A DNA stretch of 41,197 nucleotides from Planctomycetota bacterium (GTDB taxonomy: Bacteria > Planctomycetota > Phycisphaerae > Phycisphaerales > SM1A02). The notes under the pieces are model-generated. The model was not told where the DNA came from. It ran no database searches and worked only from the letters and a program-made list of their open reading frames with translations. The position numbers and the translations under genes were made by a program. The stretch is from NCBI GenBank assembly GCA_014381305.1, contig JACNLW010000060.1, forward strand, positions 1-41,197. Direction: 5' to 3'. Positions 24,401 through 33,153 of this stretch are shown here, in pieces. Each line of letters begins with the position of its first letter. Positions within the stretch are counted from its first letter, which is position 1.

Positions 24401-26053
24401 TTAATTAGCATGGAACGCGCTGGAATTATACGGCGCTTGGACTGGCCAGCACTCACCCCAGTCATCTATGACTAAGAGAATATCTTGCACGTCAACGATT
24501 CCATCTTCATTGATATCTTCTTCAACGTATTCGTTTCCTATGCTTCCAACGACCGCAAGAATGTCACTTGTGTCGATATACCCATCAACAACTACATCAG
24601 CTTTACAACCAGCTTCTCTGATGATTTCTCCAAGCAGAGAAGCAAAAAAAGCGGCGGAGTTTGCTGATCCCGGATGAACAACGAATATGTCGAACATGTC
24701 ACCACCCGTGTCTTCAATCAAATTAAATGAATTTGAACCAAATTCAAAATGGTCAAAGCCGTGGTAAAGCAACCACGGCACACCCTCTGTCCCATTGAAC
24801 AAAACCTCATCGGTCGCATTGAAAAGCGATGCAGCAGAAATATTCGCTACTTTATCTGCTAAGTCAAAAGCAACTTGTTGCTGATGCCGTATATATATTT
24901 TGGATAACTCAATGTCGTCGTTCAGCTTAAACAATGGAGCAATAACGATAAGGTGTTCAATATTTGTTAATCCAACGTCCGCGGATGAAGCTTCCGCTTG
25001 TGCAATCATGTTTGACATGCGTTCGAATGCGAGGTTGTACCCCACGGGTTCGGGTGCAAAAAACCAGAAAAATACAGTTGGCTGATCCCTATCAAGTGTT
25101 GTCACGTCAAGCCAGTGCGTGAATTGTTCTTGAGAAAAATTTTTGTCTAGGTACCAAGATCCCTCGGTGTCTGATCCAAAACCACTGTAGGACCAACTGT
25201 TGTCTGAAACATGGCTGTAATATAATCCGGTCTCGCGAGAACCATTTTCATCTACGTGGTAATAAATACCACCGGCGGGTTCGAAATATTTATTTGTGCC
25301 AACTAGTGAAGTAGTTTGTGAAAGATTAACCCGTCGTAGTGAAAGGTCATTGTTTGCAGGATAATCAAACGCAGATGCATTGATTTGTCGAGGTATTGGC
25401 GCGAGCCCGATTTTGCCGGGCTGTTCACCAAGATGCCAGAAAGGTCGGGCTCCATCTTTGAGTTGAATAACTCCCGACTCGCTCTCATCATCAAAAATTT
25501 TAATTTCATCAAGTTGCATTTCAATATCGGTTGGACAGCGATACAAAAAACGAAAGGCAAGCGAGTCGCTCGGTTCGATAAATGCTCCATGTACCCCAGA
25601 GCCAAACCCATCATCACCAATTTCATCGATTTTAAATTCGAACAAAGTGTCAGTGCCTAAATCGTCAAATGCCGTGTCAGTATATATCTCGCGTAGTTCT
25701 CGGATGGGTAAAGTGAAGTGCGTAAGTGTAGATTGTCGCTCGACTCGGTACCCACTGCTATCATTTGCCCACACATCAGCAACGGGTTCGCAGTGTGCAG
25801 CACATCGAATAATGTTTCCACCCTTAGCGGCACCCCCCCCGATGCCCATGATATTTGGGATAGGCCAAACACGTAATGCTGCAAGTGGTATGCGAGTAAA
25901 GTATGGACCGCAATAAGAATCACCCATCGCAATCATACGAACATCACCCCGCAACCGCTTTGCCATATGTTCCAATCCTGCTGAAGTGGGGTTCTCTACA
26001 TCGCCACCAGAAAGTGCAGTGAGGGCACCGAAAAAAAGAGCAGGTATCGCCAT
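24401..26053 (-). CDS. Secreted SGNH-like protein with C-terminal dockerin-like domain
   Basis: 550 residues with an N-terminal signal (MAIPALFFGALTALSGG). MIAMGDSYCGPYF resembles block I (GDS) of SGNH esterases. A beta-rich middle section contains RFLYRCPTDIEMQLDEIKIFD. A long acidic region leads to the tail DGYIDTSDILAVVGSIGNEY and DINEDGIVDVQDILLVIDDWG. Each tail segment carries a DxDxDGxxD-like calcium loop, as in type I dockerins. Such dockerin-like ends are frequent in Phycisphaerae surface proteins, where no cohesin partner is usually evident. Catalysis is unproven because the later SGNH blocks are not clear. Confidence 0.72.
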   Translation of the reverse strand: MAIPALFFGALTALSGGDVENPTSAGLEHMAKRLRGDVRMIAMGDSYCGPYFTRIPLAALRVWPIPNIMGIGGGAAKGGNIIRCAAHCEPVADVWANDSSGYRVERQSTLTHFTLPIRELREIYTDTAFDDLGTDTLFEFKIDEIGDDGFGSGVHGAFIEPSDSLAFRFLYRCPTDIEMQLDEIKIFDDESESGVIQLKDGARPFWHLGEQPGKIGLAPIPRQINASAFDYPANNDLSLRRVNLSQTTSLVGTNKYFEPAGGIYYHVDENGSRETGLYYSHVSDNSWSYSGFGSDTEGSWYLDKNFSQEQFTHWLDVTTLDRDQPTVFFWFFAPEPVGYNLAFERMSNMIAQAEASSADVGLTNIEHLIVIAPLFKLNDDIELSKIYIRHQQQVAFDLADKVANISAASLFNATDEVLFNGTEGVPWLLYHGFDHFEFGSNSFNLIEDTGGDMFDIFVVHPGSANSAAFFASLLGEIIREAGCKADVVVDGYIDTSDILAVVGSIGNEYVEEDINEDGIVDVQDILLVIDDWGECWPVQAPYNSSAFHAN

Positions 26054-26059
26054 TTGCCT

Positions 26060-26065
26060 ATTGTG
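26060..26065 (-). promoter_or_regulatory. -10-like hexamer for the dockerin-tailed gene
   Basis: On the minus strand CACAAT ends 6 nt before the ATG at 26053. The gap to the upstream SDR gene is only 31 bp, so co-transcription is the alternative. Confidence 0.3.
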
Positions 26066-26084
26066 GCGGGAATTGTGTCTCAGG

Positions 26085-26864
26085 TCAAGAAAATCTCTGA
26101 ATAATAGTGCTTGCGACCTTCGGAAACGCAGAAAAACTTGTACTTATCAGACGCATGGGTAAGCTTGTCCAGACTTCTGGTTTGGGTCGACCTAAACACC
26201 GAACAACAGCGTTCGCCACTTTTTCAGGTGGTTGCATCAGCCACGAAGGTGATTGGCTACTAAAAGTTGATTCTTCTTTTCCACTTCGTACTGCGCTGAC
26301 GTCAAAAAACTCAGTTCTCGTCCCGATAGGATGCACGGTGCTCACAAACATTTTGTCTTTTTTAAGTTCCATACGCATGGATTTCGCCATCGCTTCGAGC
26401 GCTGATTTGCTCGCGCTGTACACACCATGTTTCGGGGTTGCAAATTTAGAAAGACAACTTGCGCAGAGCAATATGTGTCCAGATTGATTAGTCACCATTT
26501 GCTTTGCTCCAAGCGATGCAAGTTCGATTGCTGAAAAGACATTGAGTTCAAATAGTTCTTTGCATTGCTTCATGTCGCAATCAATCATCGACTGGTTGAG
26601 GCCGTGCCCTGCATTTGCAAAAATTGCATACACGTCTCCAGACTCGTCTAACAAATGCTGATTGAATCCATCTTCGGTTACATCACCCTCCACAACAATA
26701 CAATTTTCACCAAGTTCCTTTGCCAGAAGATGTAACTTGTCTTTTCTACGAGCGTTGATGACACAGTGCATGCCAGCGGCTACGCACGCCCTCGCAGTTG
26801 CAGCGCCGATTCCACTGCTTGCTCCGGTAATGACGATTGTTTTCCCTTCAAGGGCGACCTTCAT
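26085..26864 (-). CDS. Short-chain dehydrogenase/reductase
   Basis: 259 residues of classical SDR type. The cofactor motif TGASSGIG is at residues about 13-20, and the NAG motif is in AIFANAGHG. The catalytic YSASK (YxxxK) is near residue 152, after LLCASCLSKF carrying the serine. R39-R40 after the second strand (INARRKDKL) favours NADP. The substrate is not evident. It overlaps the carboxylase stop by 4 nt (ATGA), so the two are co-transcribed, pointing to acyl-CoA or fatty-acid metabolism. Confidence 0.93.
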   Translation of the reverse strand: MKVALEGKTIVITGASSGIGAATARACVAAGMHCVINARRKDKLHLLAKELGENCIVVEGDVTEDGFNQHLLDESGDVYAIFANAGHGLNQSMIDCDMKQCKELFELNVFSAIELASLGAKQMVTNQSGHILLCASCLSKFATPKHGVYSASKSALEAMAKSMRMELKKDKMFVSTVHPIGTRTEFFDVSAVRSGKEESTFSSQSPSWLMQPPEKVANAVVRCLGRPKPEVWTSLPMRLISTSFSAFPKVASTIIQRFS

Positions 26865-28495
26865 GTTTGCAAGATGCCGGTTTTGTATTCACTGTCAATA
26901 ACAAACGTAGAAGCAATTGATAATGCTTCCATCAACTCAAGTCGAGTATCTTGCGGATCAATCATTCGATCTACCCAACCGCGGGCTGCTCCGTAGAAAA
27001 TATTTTCTTGTTCGTCATAACTTGCTGTGATTGCAGCAAGAAGTTGGGCTCGCTCTGTTTCATCAATCTCCTCGCCTCGCCGTTTTCTTGCCGCAAGATC
27101 AATTTGCAACAATGTACTCGCAGCAGCAGCGCCGCCCATCACTGCGTATTTTGCAGTTGGCCAAGCGAGAGTAAGGAACGGATCGAATGCTCGGCCGCAC
27201 ATGGCGTAATGACCGGCTCCGTATGTGCTACCAACAATCAAACTAATTTTTGGCACAATTGAATTACTCATCGCGTTTACCATTTTTGCGCCAGAGCGAA
27301 TAATTCCAGCTTGTTCGCTGTCGCGTCCAACCATGAAACCAGTTGTGTCATTGACAAAGATGAGTGGGATACGTTTTTGATTGCAATCCATGATGAACCT
27401 TGCTGCTTTGTCGGCTGCTTCGGTATAGATCACTGCTGGCATATTCATTGAAGTTGATGGACCAGCTTTCCCACCTGCCATTTTCTTTTCAGTTAAGCAG
27501 CGTTGGTTCGCAACGATTCCACATGGCCATCCACCGATGCGGGCATACGCACAAACCATTGAACGTCCGTAATCAGCTTTGTATTCGTTAAAACTTTCAT
27601 TATCCACGACGCAGGATAGTAACTCGGTCATGTCGTATTGTTCGTGTGCTGCGACGCGAAACACATCCGTAATTTCAGAACAGCCGCGAAGTGGTTCTAC
27701 ACTTTCGTAGGGCGGCTGCGTGATTGGCATAACCGACATGTCACTGTGTACAAGTGATCGCACTCGTTCGATACATGTATCATCGTTCGTTTCGTGGAAG
27801 TCGATAGTTCCGGAAACTTCTGCGTGCATCGTGGCGCCACCGAGATCTTCGTTTTCAACTTCTTGTCCAATGGCAGCTTTGACAAGGGCGGGTCCTGCAA
27901 GATATAGCCCGCTGCCTTCAGTCATAAGTAGGGTGTCACACAGCACAGGTAGATAGCCACCACCGGCAACGCAGTTACCCATAATGGCTGCAATTTGCGA
28001 AATTCCTTTGGCTGAAAATACAGCGTTGTTTCTAAAGATGCGACCAAAATCATCTGTGTCTGGAAAAACATCTTCTTGAAGAGGAAGAAACACACCTGCC
28101 GAATCTACAAGGTACAAAAGGGGAAGCCGCGCGCGCTCAGCTATTGATTGTGCGCGGATAATTTTTTTACAAGTCATTGGAAAAAATGCACCAGCTTTTA
28201 CAGTTGCATCGTTGGCGATGATCATGCAATGTTTCCCGCCAACTTGTGCAATCGTTGTGACAACTCCAGCAGATGGTGCGCCGCCGTATTCTTGATACAT
28301 GCCATGAGCGATAAAGAGCCCGCATTCGAATTGCTGAGAACCTTTGTCTACAAGTTTTTCGATTCGCTCTCTTGCGGTAAGTCGACCGTGGCGATGCTGC
28401 CGCTCGATCCCACGCTCACCACCACCAAGGCGGATTTCATCTGCCCTAGAGAGCATCTCGTCTGTCGCAAATTTTACTGCTGCTTGTTCTGTCAT
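26861..28495 (-). CDS. Acyl-CoA carboxylase beta subunit (carboxyltransferase)
   Basis: 544 residues of the biotin-dependent carboxyltransferase family acting on propionyl-, acetyl- or methylcrotonyl-CoA. Visible: GGGERGIERQHRHGRLTARERIEKL, the N-domain oxyanion region around VDSAGVFLPLQEDVFPD, GNCVAGGGYLPVLCD, and the C-domain block VNDTTGFMVGRDSEQAGIIRSGAKM and STYGAGHYAMCGRAFDP. The HRHGRLTARERI and VFLPLQ forms lean to methylcrotonyl-CoA carboxylase beta. The alpha subunit with biotin carboxylase and BCCP is absent. ATG 28495 is preferred over TTG 28519, which overlaps a terminator. Confidence 0.93.
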   Translation of the reverse strand: MTEQAAVKFATDEMLSRADEIRLGGGERGIERQHRHGRLTARERIEKLVDKGSQQFECGLFIAHGMYQEYGGAPSAGVVTTIAQVGGKHCMIIANDATVKAGAFFPMTCKKIIRAQSIAERARLPLLYLVDSAGVFLPLQEDVFPDTDDFGRIFRNNAVFSAKGISQIAAIMGNCVAGGGYLPVLCDTLLMTEGSGLYLAGPALVKAAIGQEVENEDLGGATMHAEVSGTIDFHETNDDTCIERVRSLVHSDMSVMPITQPPYESVEPLRGCSEITDVFRVAAHEQYDMTELLSCVVDNESFNEYKADYGRSMVCAYARIGGWPCGIVANQRCLTEKKMAGGKAGPSTSMNMPAVIYTEAADKAARFIMDCNQKRIPLIFVNDTTGFMVGRDSEQAGIIRSGAKMVNAMSNSIVPKISLIVGSTYGAGHYAMCGRAFDPFLTLAWPTAKYAVMGGAAAASTLLQIDLAARKRRGEEIDETERAQLLAAITASYDEQENIFYGAARGWVDRMIDPQDTRLELMEALSIASTFVIDSEYKTGILQT

Positions 28496-28502
28496 TTTGG
28501 AG

Positions 28503-28508
28503 AGGATA
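28503..28508 (-). promoter_or_regulatory. -10-like hexamer for the carboxylase gene
   Basis: On the minus strand TATCCT ends 7 nt before the ATG at 28495, just downstream of the strong terminator at 28518-28553. If real, the carboxylase unit has its own promoter and the upstream RNA is independent. Confidence 0.3.
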
Positions 28509-28517
28509 CCAGAGCAC

Positions 28518-28553
28518 AAAAAAACTCGGCAGTTGTTGATTACAACTGCCGAG
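28518..28553 (-). terminator. Strong intrinsic terminator on the minus strand
   Basis: A perfect 12-bp stem (CTCGGCAGTTGT with its complement) and 5-nt loop are followed on the minus strand by seven U residues. On the plus strand no T-run follows. It ends about 23 bp before the carboxylase start codon, so it terminates an upstream minus-strand transcript or acts as an attenuator of the carboxylase gene. Confidence 0.88.
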
Positions 28554-28848
28554 CAATAGTCTGTCTGGGGCTACACGCCTGTAAACCCGACGGGTTTACG
28601 GGTTCAGGTTATGTGAAGCCCACTTGTACAGTCGTTTAAATCTATCACTGATCACCTCCTTGAATACGTTGCCATGCTCAGCCGTCACGTCCCATTTGAC
28701 GCCGCCAAGCTATAAAACCCACCCAACTTCCGGGTGGCACACCGCCCAAGGCACTGTGCCTTGGTCGTCGTGGCGCTTGTAGTCGATTTTCCGCTTTTGG
28801 CATTCCATCGAGCACTGCATCCCACGAGTACCCCATTTCTATCGGCAA
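28518..28848 (-). ncRNA. Candidate structured minus-strand RNA of unknown class
   Basis: About 330 nt with no good protein-coding frame but several strong hairpins: 28746-28764 (CCAAGGCA stem), 28719-28737 (CCACCC/GGGTGG), and 28581-28599 (GTAAACCC/GGGTTTAC) enclosed by GGGCT/AGCCC and CTGT/ACAG pairs. It ends in the terminator above. It includes AAGGAGGTGATC (28650-28661), a 12-nt perfect complement of the standard 16S rRNA tail, followed by GTG and a 14-codon frame (MIDLNDCTSGLHIT, 28604-28648). I could not match it to tmRNA, RNase P RNA, SRP RNA, 6S or a cobalamin riboswitch. The 5' end is a guess; it may be a leader instead of a free RNA. Confidence 0.4.
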
Positions 28849-29037
28849 TTAATTGACTCCGAGTCAATTTAGATCCTCATTCATCAAGATACAGGAAGCC
28901 GGTCTTGAACTGTAATCATCGATTAAGCACCCATTAGAAGGGATTTAATTAACTCCGAGTCAATTAAATCATCCGTTTTTTAATTAACTCCGAGTCAATT
29001 AAAATTAGCCGGTGTTAATTGACTCGGAGTCAATTAA
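28849..29037. repeat. Palindrome array 2: four copies of the 23-bp inverted repeat
   Basis: Same unit as the array at 4563-4876. Copies start at 28849, 28945, 28980 and 29015. The last three have a 35-bp period with 12-nt spacers. The final copy ends 9 bp from the stop codon of ftsK (minus strand), matching the placement of array 1 next to a minus-strand stop. Together with the candidate RNA it fills the 550-bp gap between ftsK and the carboxylase gene. Confidence 0.95.
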
Positions 29038-29046
29038 TTTGGGGGG

Positions 29047-31428
29047 TTAGAAGTCGTCGTCTTCGAGTTGTTGCATTTCGTCCCAATCCTCGATGGATAT
29101 GAGGATTTCGCGTGCAACTGAGCCTTTGTGTTCACCGACGATGCCAGCAACGGCCATTTGGTCAACAAGGCGTGAAGCACGGCCGTACCCAATGCCCATG
29201 CGTCGTTGCAGGAGGGAAACAGATCCGCGACCACTTTCAATCATGACCCGAACGGCGTCGTCAAAGAGGTCATCGCGTTCACCAGTATCTGATCCAGCAT
29301 CAACACCGCCTCCACCACCGGGCTTGATTTGCACGAGGCTCCGCTCGAAGTTTGGTGCTGCAACTTCTTTGATGTGTTTCACAATTTTTCGAATTTCCGT
29401 TGGGGAAACAAATGTGCCTTGAGAGCGATTCGCTGTTGTCGTGCCGGGTGAAATATAAAGCATGTCGCCATTGCCAAGGAGCAGTTCAGCGCCCTTCGTG
29501 TCGAGGACAATTCGGCTGTCCATGCCACTACTCACTTTAAACGCAACACGGCAAGGCATGTTCGATTTAATCAAACCAGTCACAACCTTTGCTTCTGGTC
29601 GTTGGGTTGCAAGAATCAAGTGAATGCCAACCGCCCGCGCTTTTTGCGCAATTCGTACAATTGCTTGTTCTACATCTTTTGCGGTCATCATAAGATCAGC
29701 GAGTTCGTCAATGATAAATACAATGTAAGGCAACTTGACAGGGATCCGAGCCTTGGCTTCTTCGGTTTGCGGATCCAATATTTTGTAAATTTCATCTTCT
29801 GTAAGTTCGTTAAATCCAAGCAAGTCACGCACGCCAAGTTTCTGGAACAACTGATACCGTTCTTCCATTCGTGCAACTGCCCACTCTAAAATCGCAGCCG
29901 CGCGGCCCATTTCAGTAACCACTGGGCACGCGAGGTGAGGAATATCTGAAAACTGACTGAGTTCAACCATTTTTGGATCAACCAAAATCAATTTCAATTC
30001 ATCCGGTCGTTTCGTGTACATCCACCCTGCGATGATGGAGTTAATACAAACACTCTTGCCCGAACCAGTTGTTCCTGCAACTAACATGTGCGGCATTTTT
30101 GTGAGGTCTTCGACCATTGGCTCACCCGAGGCGTCCTTGCCAAGAAACATTGGAAGTTTCATTTTTTCAGTTTTTTTCGTAGACATCAGTTCCTTGATAC
30201 AGACTGTTTCCCGCTCTGGATTTGGAACCTCAATACCAACAGTTTTCCGCCCAGCGGTGTTTGGAACAATGCGAATATTTGGCGCACCTAAACTACGTGC
30301 GATGTCACTTGCAACACCGTTGATGCTCGAAACTTTTGTGCCTGGCGAAAGACGAATGGAATACAACGTGATTGTTGGACCCGCTTCGATGCCCGCTACT
30401 TCACCTTCAATACCATACATTTGCAATGTTTCTTCAAGATCAACGGCTTGTTGGCGGACGAGATCTTCAATTGAATCGCCACTTTGTTCTTCTTGGTCAG
30501 CGAGTAAATCAAGTGAGGGGAAAATATACCCTTTGTAATTATCAGGTCGTTGAATATCTGAATCTTCGGCTTTTTTCTTTGAAGAAAGGCGGACGGGCAG
30601 TTTAGAGATTTTCTTTTTCAATTCGGATGAACTTAATTTTTTGCGAGGCTCTTCTTCCTCTTCTTCGAACTCTTCATACTCGTCTTCATCTTTATACTCA
30701 TCTTCGTATTCATCTTCAACGTAATCATCTTCCCACTCTTCTTCATCGACTTCGTTGCCATCAAGAACTGCAGTCGTTGCATTTGATTTGAGAAATGGAA
30801 ATGCAGGGAAACTTAGTTTTGGTTTTCGAATCTGCAATAAAGCGAATACTCCGTCTCCAATCAACCGCGGAATAGCGAATGCAATTTTTTCAGCAGCGAC
30901 AACAAGCCCAACTGCAAAGGCTGCGGTAACAACGAGGAATGCGCCGAATCCACTAAATTGCACCGTCAGTTGCGTCACGATTGTTTTTGCGATGAGTCCT
31001 GCTTTGGCACCCGCGAGCGACCCAACATTTGGAATCAATAATTCATGAAAGCATGAAACCGCAAGTGCCAAGATGACTACACCAAGGCCCCGAACTGCAG
31101 TGTGTGAAATTTCCCTACCACGGAAAACAAGTGTCACCCATGAACCAACGCCGAGCAATATGACCCAGATGCCAAATCCAATTGTGTGATACGACCAATA
31201 CGCGATTGCTGCACCTACTGGTCCACACCAGTTTGCAACAGGGTCGTTGTAATTGGCAACAACGTGCGAAGGGGGATCTGCAACATTGAAGGAAAGCAGC
31301 GATACTGCAACAAAAACAGCGATTGCGACGCTTGAAATCCAGAGAATCCGTGAGGACAGATCAGCGGACGATAGGGCAGAAGGGCGTTTTTCTCGCCCAC
31401 GACGTGGAGATACTGCAGATGTTGCCAT
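29047..31428 (-). CDS. ftsK: DNA translocase FtsK
   Basis: 793-residue septal DNA pump that clears and aligns chromosomes at division. Four or five membrane helices span roughly residues 28-190. They are followed by a very acidic linker (225-265, runs of Glu/Asp) shorter than in E. coli. The RecA-like motor has Walker A GTTGSGKS at 452-459, Walker B VFIIDELADLMM, and HLILATQRPEAKVVTGLIKSN. The C-terminal gamma winged helix (GRGSVSLLQRRMGIGYGRASRLVDQME-like) reads KOPS-type DNA. The linker followed by the complete gamma domain shows a full-length protein. Confidence 0.96.
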   Translation of the reverse strand: MATSAVSPRRGREKRPSALSSADLSSRILWISSVAIAVFVAVSLLSFNVADPPSHVVANYNDPVANWCGPVGAAIAYWSYHTIGFGIWVILLGVGSWVTLVFRGREISHTAVRGLGVVILALAVSCFHELLIPNVGSLAGAKAGLIAKTIVTQLTVQFSGFGAFLVVTAAFAVGLVVAAEKIAFAIPRLIGDGVFALLQIRKPKLSFPAFPFLKSNATTAVLDGNEVDEEEWEDDYVEDEYEDEYKDEDEYEEFEEEEEEPRKKLSSSELKKKISKLPVRLSSKKKAEDSDIQRPDNYKGYIFPSLDLLADQEEQSGDSIEDLVRQQAVDLEETLQMYGIEGEVAGIEAGPTITLYSIRLSPGTKVSSINGVASDIARSLGAPNIRIVPNTAGRKTVGIEVPNPERETVCIKELMSTKKTEKMKLPMFLGKDASGEPMVEDLTKMPHMLVAGTTGSGKSVCINSIIAGWMYTKRPDELKLILVDPKMVELSQFSDIPHLACPVVTEMGRAAAILEWAVARMEERYQLFQKLGVRDLLGFNELTEDEIYKILDPQTEEAKARIPVKLPYIVFIIDELADLMMTAKDVEQAIVRIAQKARAVGIHLILATQRPEAKVVTGLIKSNMPCRVAFKVSSGMDSRIVLDTKGAELLLGNGDMLYISPGTTTANRSQGTFVSPTEIRKIVKHIKEVAAPNFERSLVQIKPGGGGGVDAGSDTGERDDLFDDAVRVMIESGRGSVSLLQRRMGIGYGRASRLVDQMAVAGIVGEHKGSVAREILISIEDWDEMQQLEDDDF

Positions 31429-31528
31429 GGCAACCTACATATCGGCACCGTAGAGTGCATTTGCCGAGATTTTTTGGTTTCCACAGAACAATGGTCTAAA
31501 TGAGCCTAACTTCTGAGTTTTAAGTGGT

Positions 31529-32335
31529 TTAGAACAGTGATGTTGGTTGTTTTTCTAGTCGTAACAATCGCGAGCATCGATCTTGATCAGTAATTGTGAC
31601 ACAATCGTAAAGATGGGCAAGATGATCTTGGTACAAATCACGAATAATTGCTGATGCGTTGCACTGCCTTGAAAGGTGAAGCAGCACGATGTGTTGTAAA
31701 TTTGAATTCTCGGCAATGTGTTTCACAGCAGCAAGCGACTCCTCATTTGAGAGATGTCCGCCTCCACCCATGATTCGATCTTGTAAAAAATCAGGCCGCC
31801 CACTTGCCCGCTGCATCGTTGGGTCGTAATTGGATTCAAACGCAAGCATGTCAAGCGATGTGAAAGTATCGAGGAGTGACTGGGGAACTCGCCCAAGATC
31901 TGTCGCGAACCCGAACCGAGTTTGGCATTGAGCATAATTAAAAATGAATCCAACTGTGCCGAGCACATCGTGCGCCATGTGCACAGTTTCAACATGTAAG
32001 TGTTCAAAATCTATTGAAGTTGTAAATGGTCTCATTATTTTTGGGTCAAGACCCGCTCTGATCCCACGATCAACATGTCGCTCGTGAAGGTGTACAAAGA
32101 TTCCACGGTTCAAGAGTGTTCGACACCACGCAGGATTAAAGTGATCGCGATCTAAATGTGTGAGGAGTACATCGCCCACTTCATCCATGCAAATGTTATG
32201 TGTTCGCATTCTTTCTTTGGTTTGTCGCATTGAAAAACCAGCATCGATCATGATCCATTTCGATTCGTTTATCTTTAGTAATGAACAGTTACCGCTAGAA
32301 CCACTTCCAAGAACACAGAACGCAAAATGACTCAT
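31529..32335 (-). CDS. MBL-fold metallo-hydrolase, YycJ/WalJ-like
   Basis: 268 residues. The N-terminus FCVLGSGSSGNCSLLKI is the YycJ-type opening. The metal motif LTHLDRDHF (HxxxDH form) and the later HMAHD, FATDLG and HIVLLHLSRQCN supply the other ligands. WalJ-like proteins are nuclease-like hydrolases linked to cell-wall and DNA-replication control in Gram-positives; the substrate here is unknown. It overlaps lpxA by 4 nt and so belongs to that unit. Confidence 0.88.
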   Translation of the reverse strand: MSHFAFCVLGSGSSGNCSLLKINESKWIMIDAGFSMRQTKERMRTHNICMDEVGDVLLTHLDRDHFNPAWCRTLLNRGIFVHLHERHVDRGIRAGLDPKIMRPFTTSIDFEHLHVETVHMAHDVLGTVGFIFNYAQCQTRFGFATDLGRVPQSLLDTFTSLDMLAFESNYDPTMQRASGRPDFLQDRIMGGGGHLSNEESLAAVKHIAENSNLQHIVLLHLSRQCNASAIIRDLYQDHLAHLYDCVTITDQDRCSRLLRLEKQPTSLF

Positions 32336-33153
32336 GCCCTAGTCTCAACAGACGTACCCCGCCTCGCGTTTCGAGTAGCGTTGGCACAGGGAACTATGCC
32401 TCGTCTCGATGAATTGATTGCCGCAATATATTCCAGTGCAATCGGATCGTTTTGCTCTGTAAGCATTTCAACAGTTTTGTTGTGTGAATGATCAGAACGG
32501 TACAAAAGTTTAAAAATTTCTTTTCGCTGAGTTATCTCTTCACGATCCATTCCACCTCGACGCATCCCAATAAGATTGACTGAGCCAACAATGTTATATC
32601 CCGTAAGTAAAAAATAGGGCAGCACGTCGTACGTTGTGATTAATCCTGCGGCGATCATTGCGCCTTTTCCAATCGTGACAAATTGATGAACAGCACTCCC
32701 GCCGCCAACAATAACTTTATCCTGCACATGTACATGACCCCCGAGTGCAGAGTTTGAAACGAGTGTAACGTTGTTTCCAACTCGGCAGTCATGTCCAACA
32801 TGCGACGTAGTCATTAAAAAATTGTTATTTCCAATGGTTGTTGGCACATCTTGTGTAGCTCGATGTACGGTTGCATTTTCACGAAACGTGTTCCCGTCCC
32901 CAATAACGATACCGGGCTCGAATAGATCAGCAGGATAATTAACATCTTGTGCAGCAAATCCTATACAAGCAAATGGGTACACAGTATTACGCTCTCCCAT
33001 CACGAGTTTGCCTGTGAGGTACGCGTTTCCTATGATTGTCGATCCAGCGCCGATTGTTATTTCACCCTTGAGCACGCAGTGTGGTCCGATGACGACATCT
33101 TCTGCAAGTGAAATATCGCCTTCAAGAATGGCTGTGGAGTGAATCTGTGGCAT
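32332..33153 (-). CDS. lpxA: UDP-N-acetylglucosamine acyltransferase
   Basis: First enzyme of lipid A synthesis. 273 residues. The N-terminal part is a left-handed beta-helix of hexapeptide repeats (IHSTAILEGDISLAEDVVIG, GAGSTIIGNAYLTG and onward). The catalytic-region phrase TTSHVGHDCRVGNNVTL contains the active His, and the C-terminal helices begin VNLIGMRRGGMDREEI. The ATG at 33153 begins MPQIHSTA, the usual start. It shows that the organism makes lipid A and has an outer membrane. It is divergent from lipB with only 28 bp between the start codons. Confidence 0.95.
   Translation of the reverse strand: MPQIHSTAILEGDISLAEDVVIGPHCVLKGEITIGAGSTIIGNAYLTGKLVMGERNTVYPFACIGFAAQDVNYPADLFEPGIVIGDGNTFRENATVHRATQDVPTTIGNNNFLMTTSHVGHDCRVGNNVTLVSNSALGGHVHVQDKVIVGGGSAVHQFVTIGKGAMIAAGLITTYDVLPYFLLTGYNIVGSVNLIGMRRGGMDREEITQRKEIFKLLYRSDHSHNKTVEMLTEQNDPIALEYIAAINSSRRGIVPCANATRNARRGTSVETRA

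Noticed and set aside
28518-28848. tmRNA, RNase P RNA, SRP RNA, 6S RNA or cobalamin riboswitch
   Set aside because: None of the diagnostic conserved blocks of these RNAs could be found on either strand.
28685-28867. 60-residue minus-strand ORF and a 36-codon frame at 28710-28820
   Set aside because: No ribosome site, no recognisable protein features, and both run through strong hairpins; low-complexity Ser/Thr/Ala content suggests chance.
28849-29037. dif or parS site next to ftsK
   Set aside because: The palindrome resembles neither the XerC/XerD arms nor the parS consensus, and the same unit also occurs 24 kb away next to an unrelated gene.
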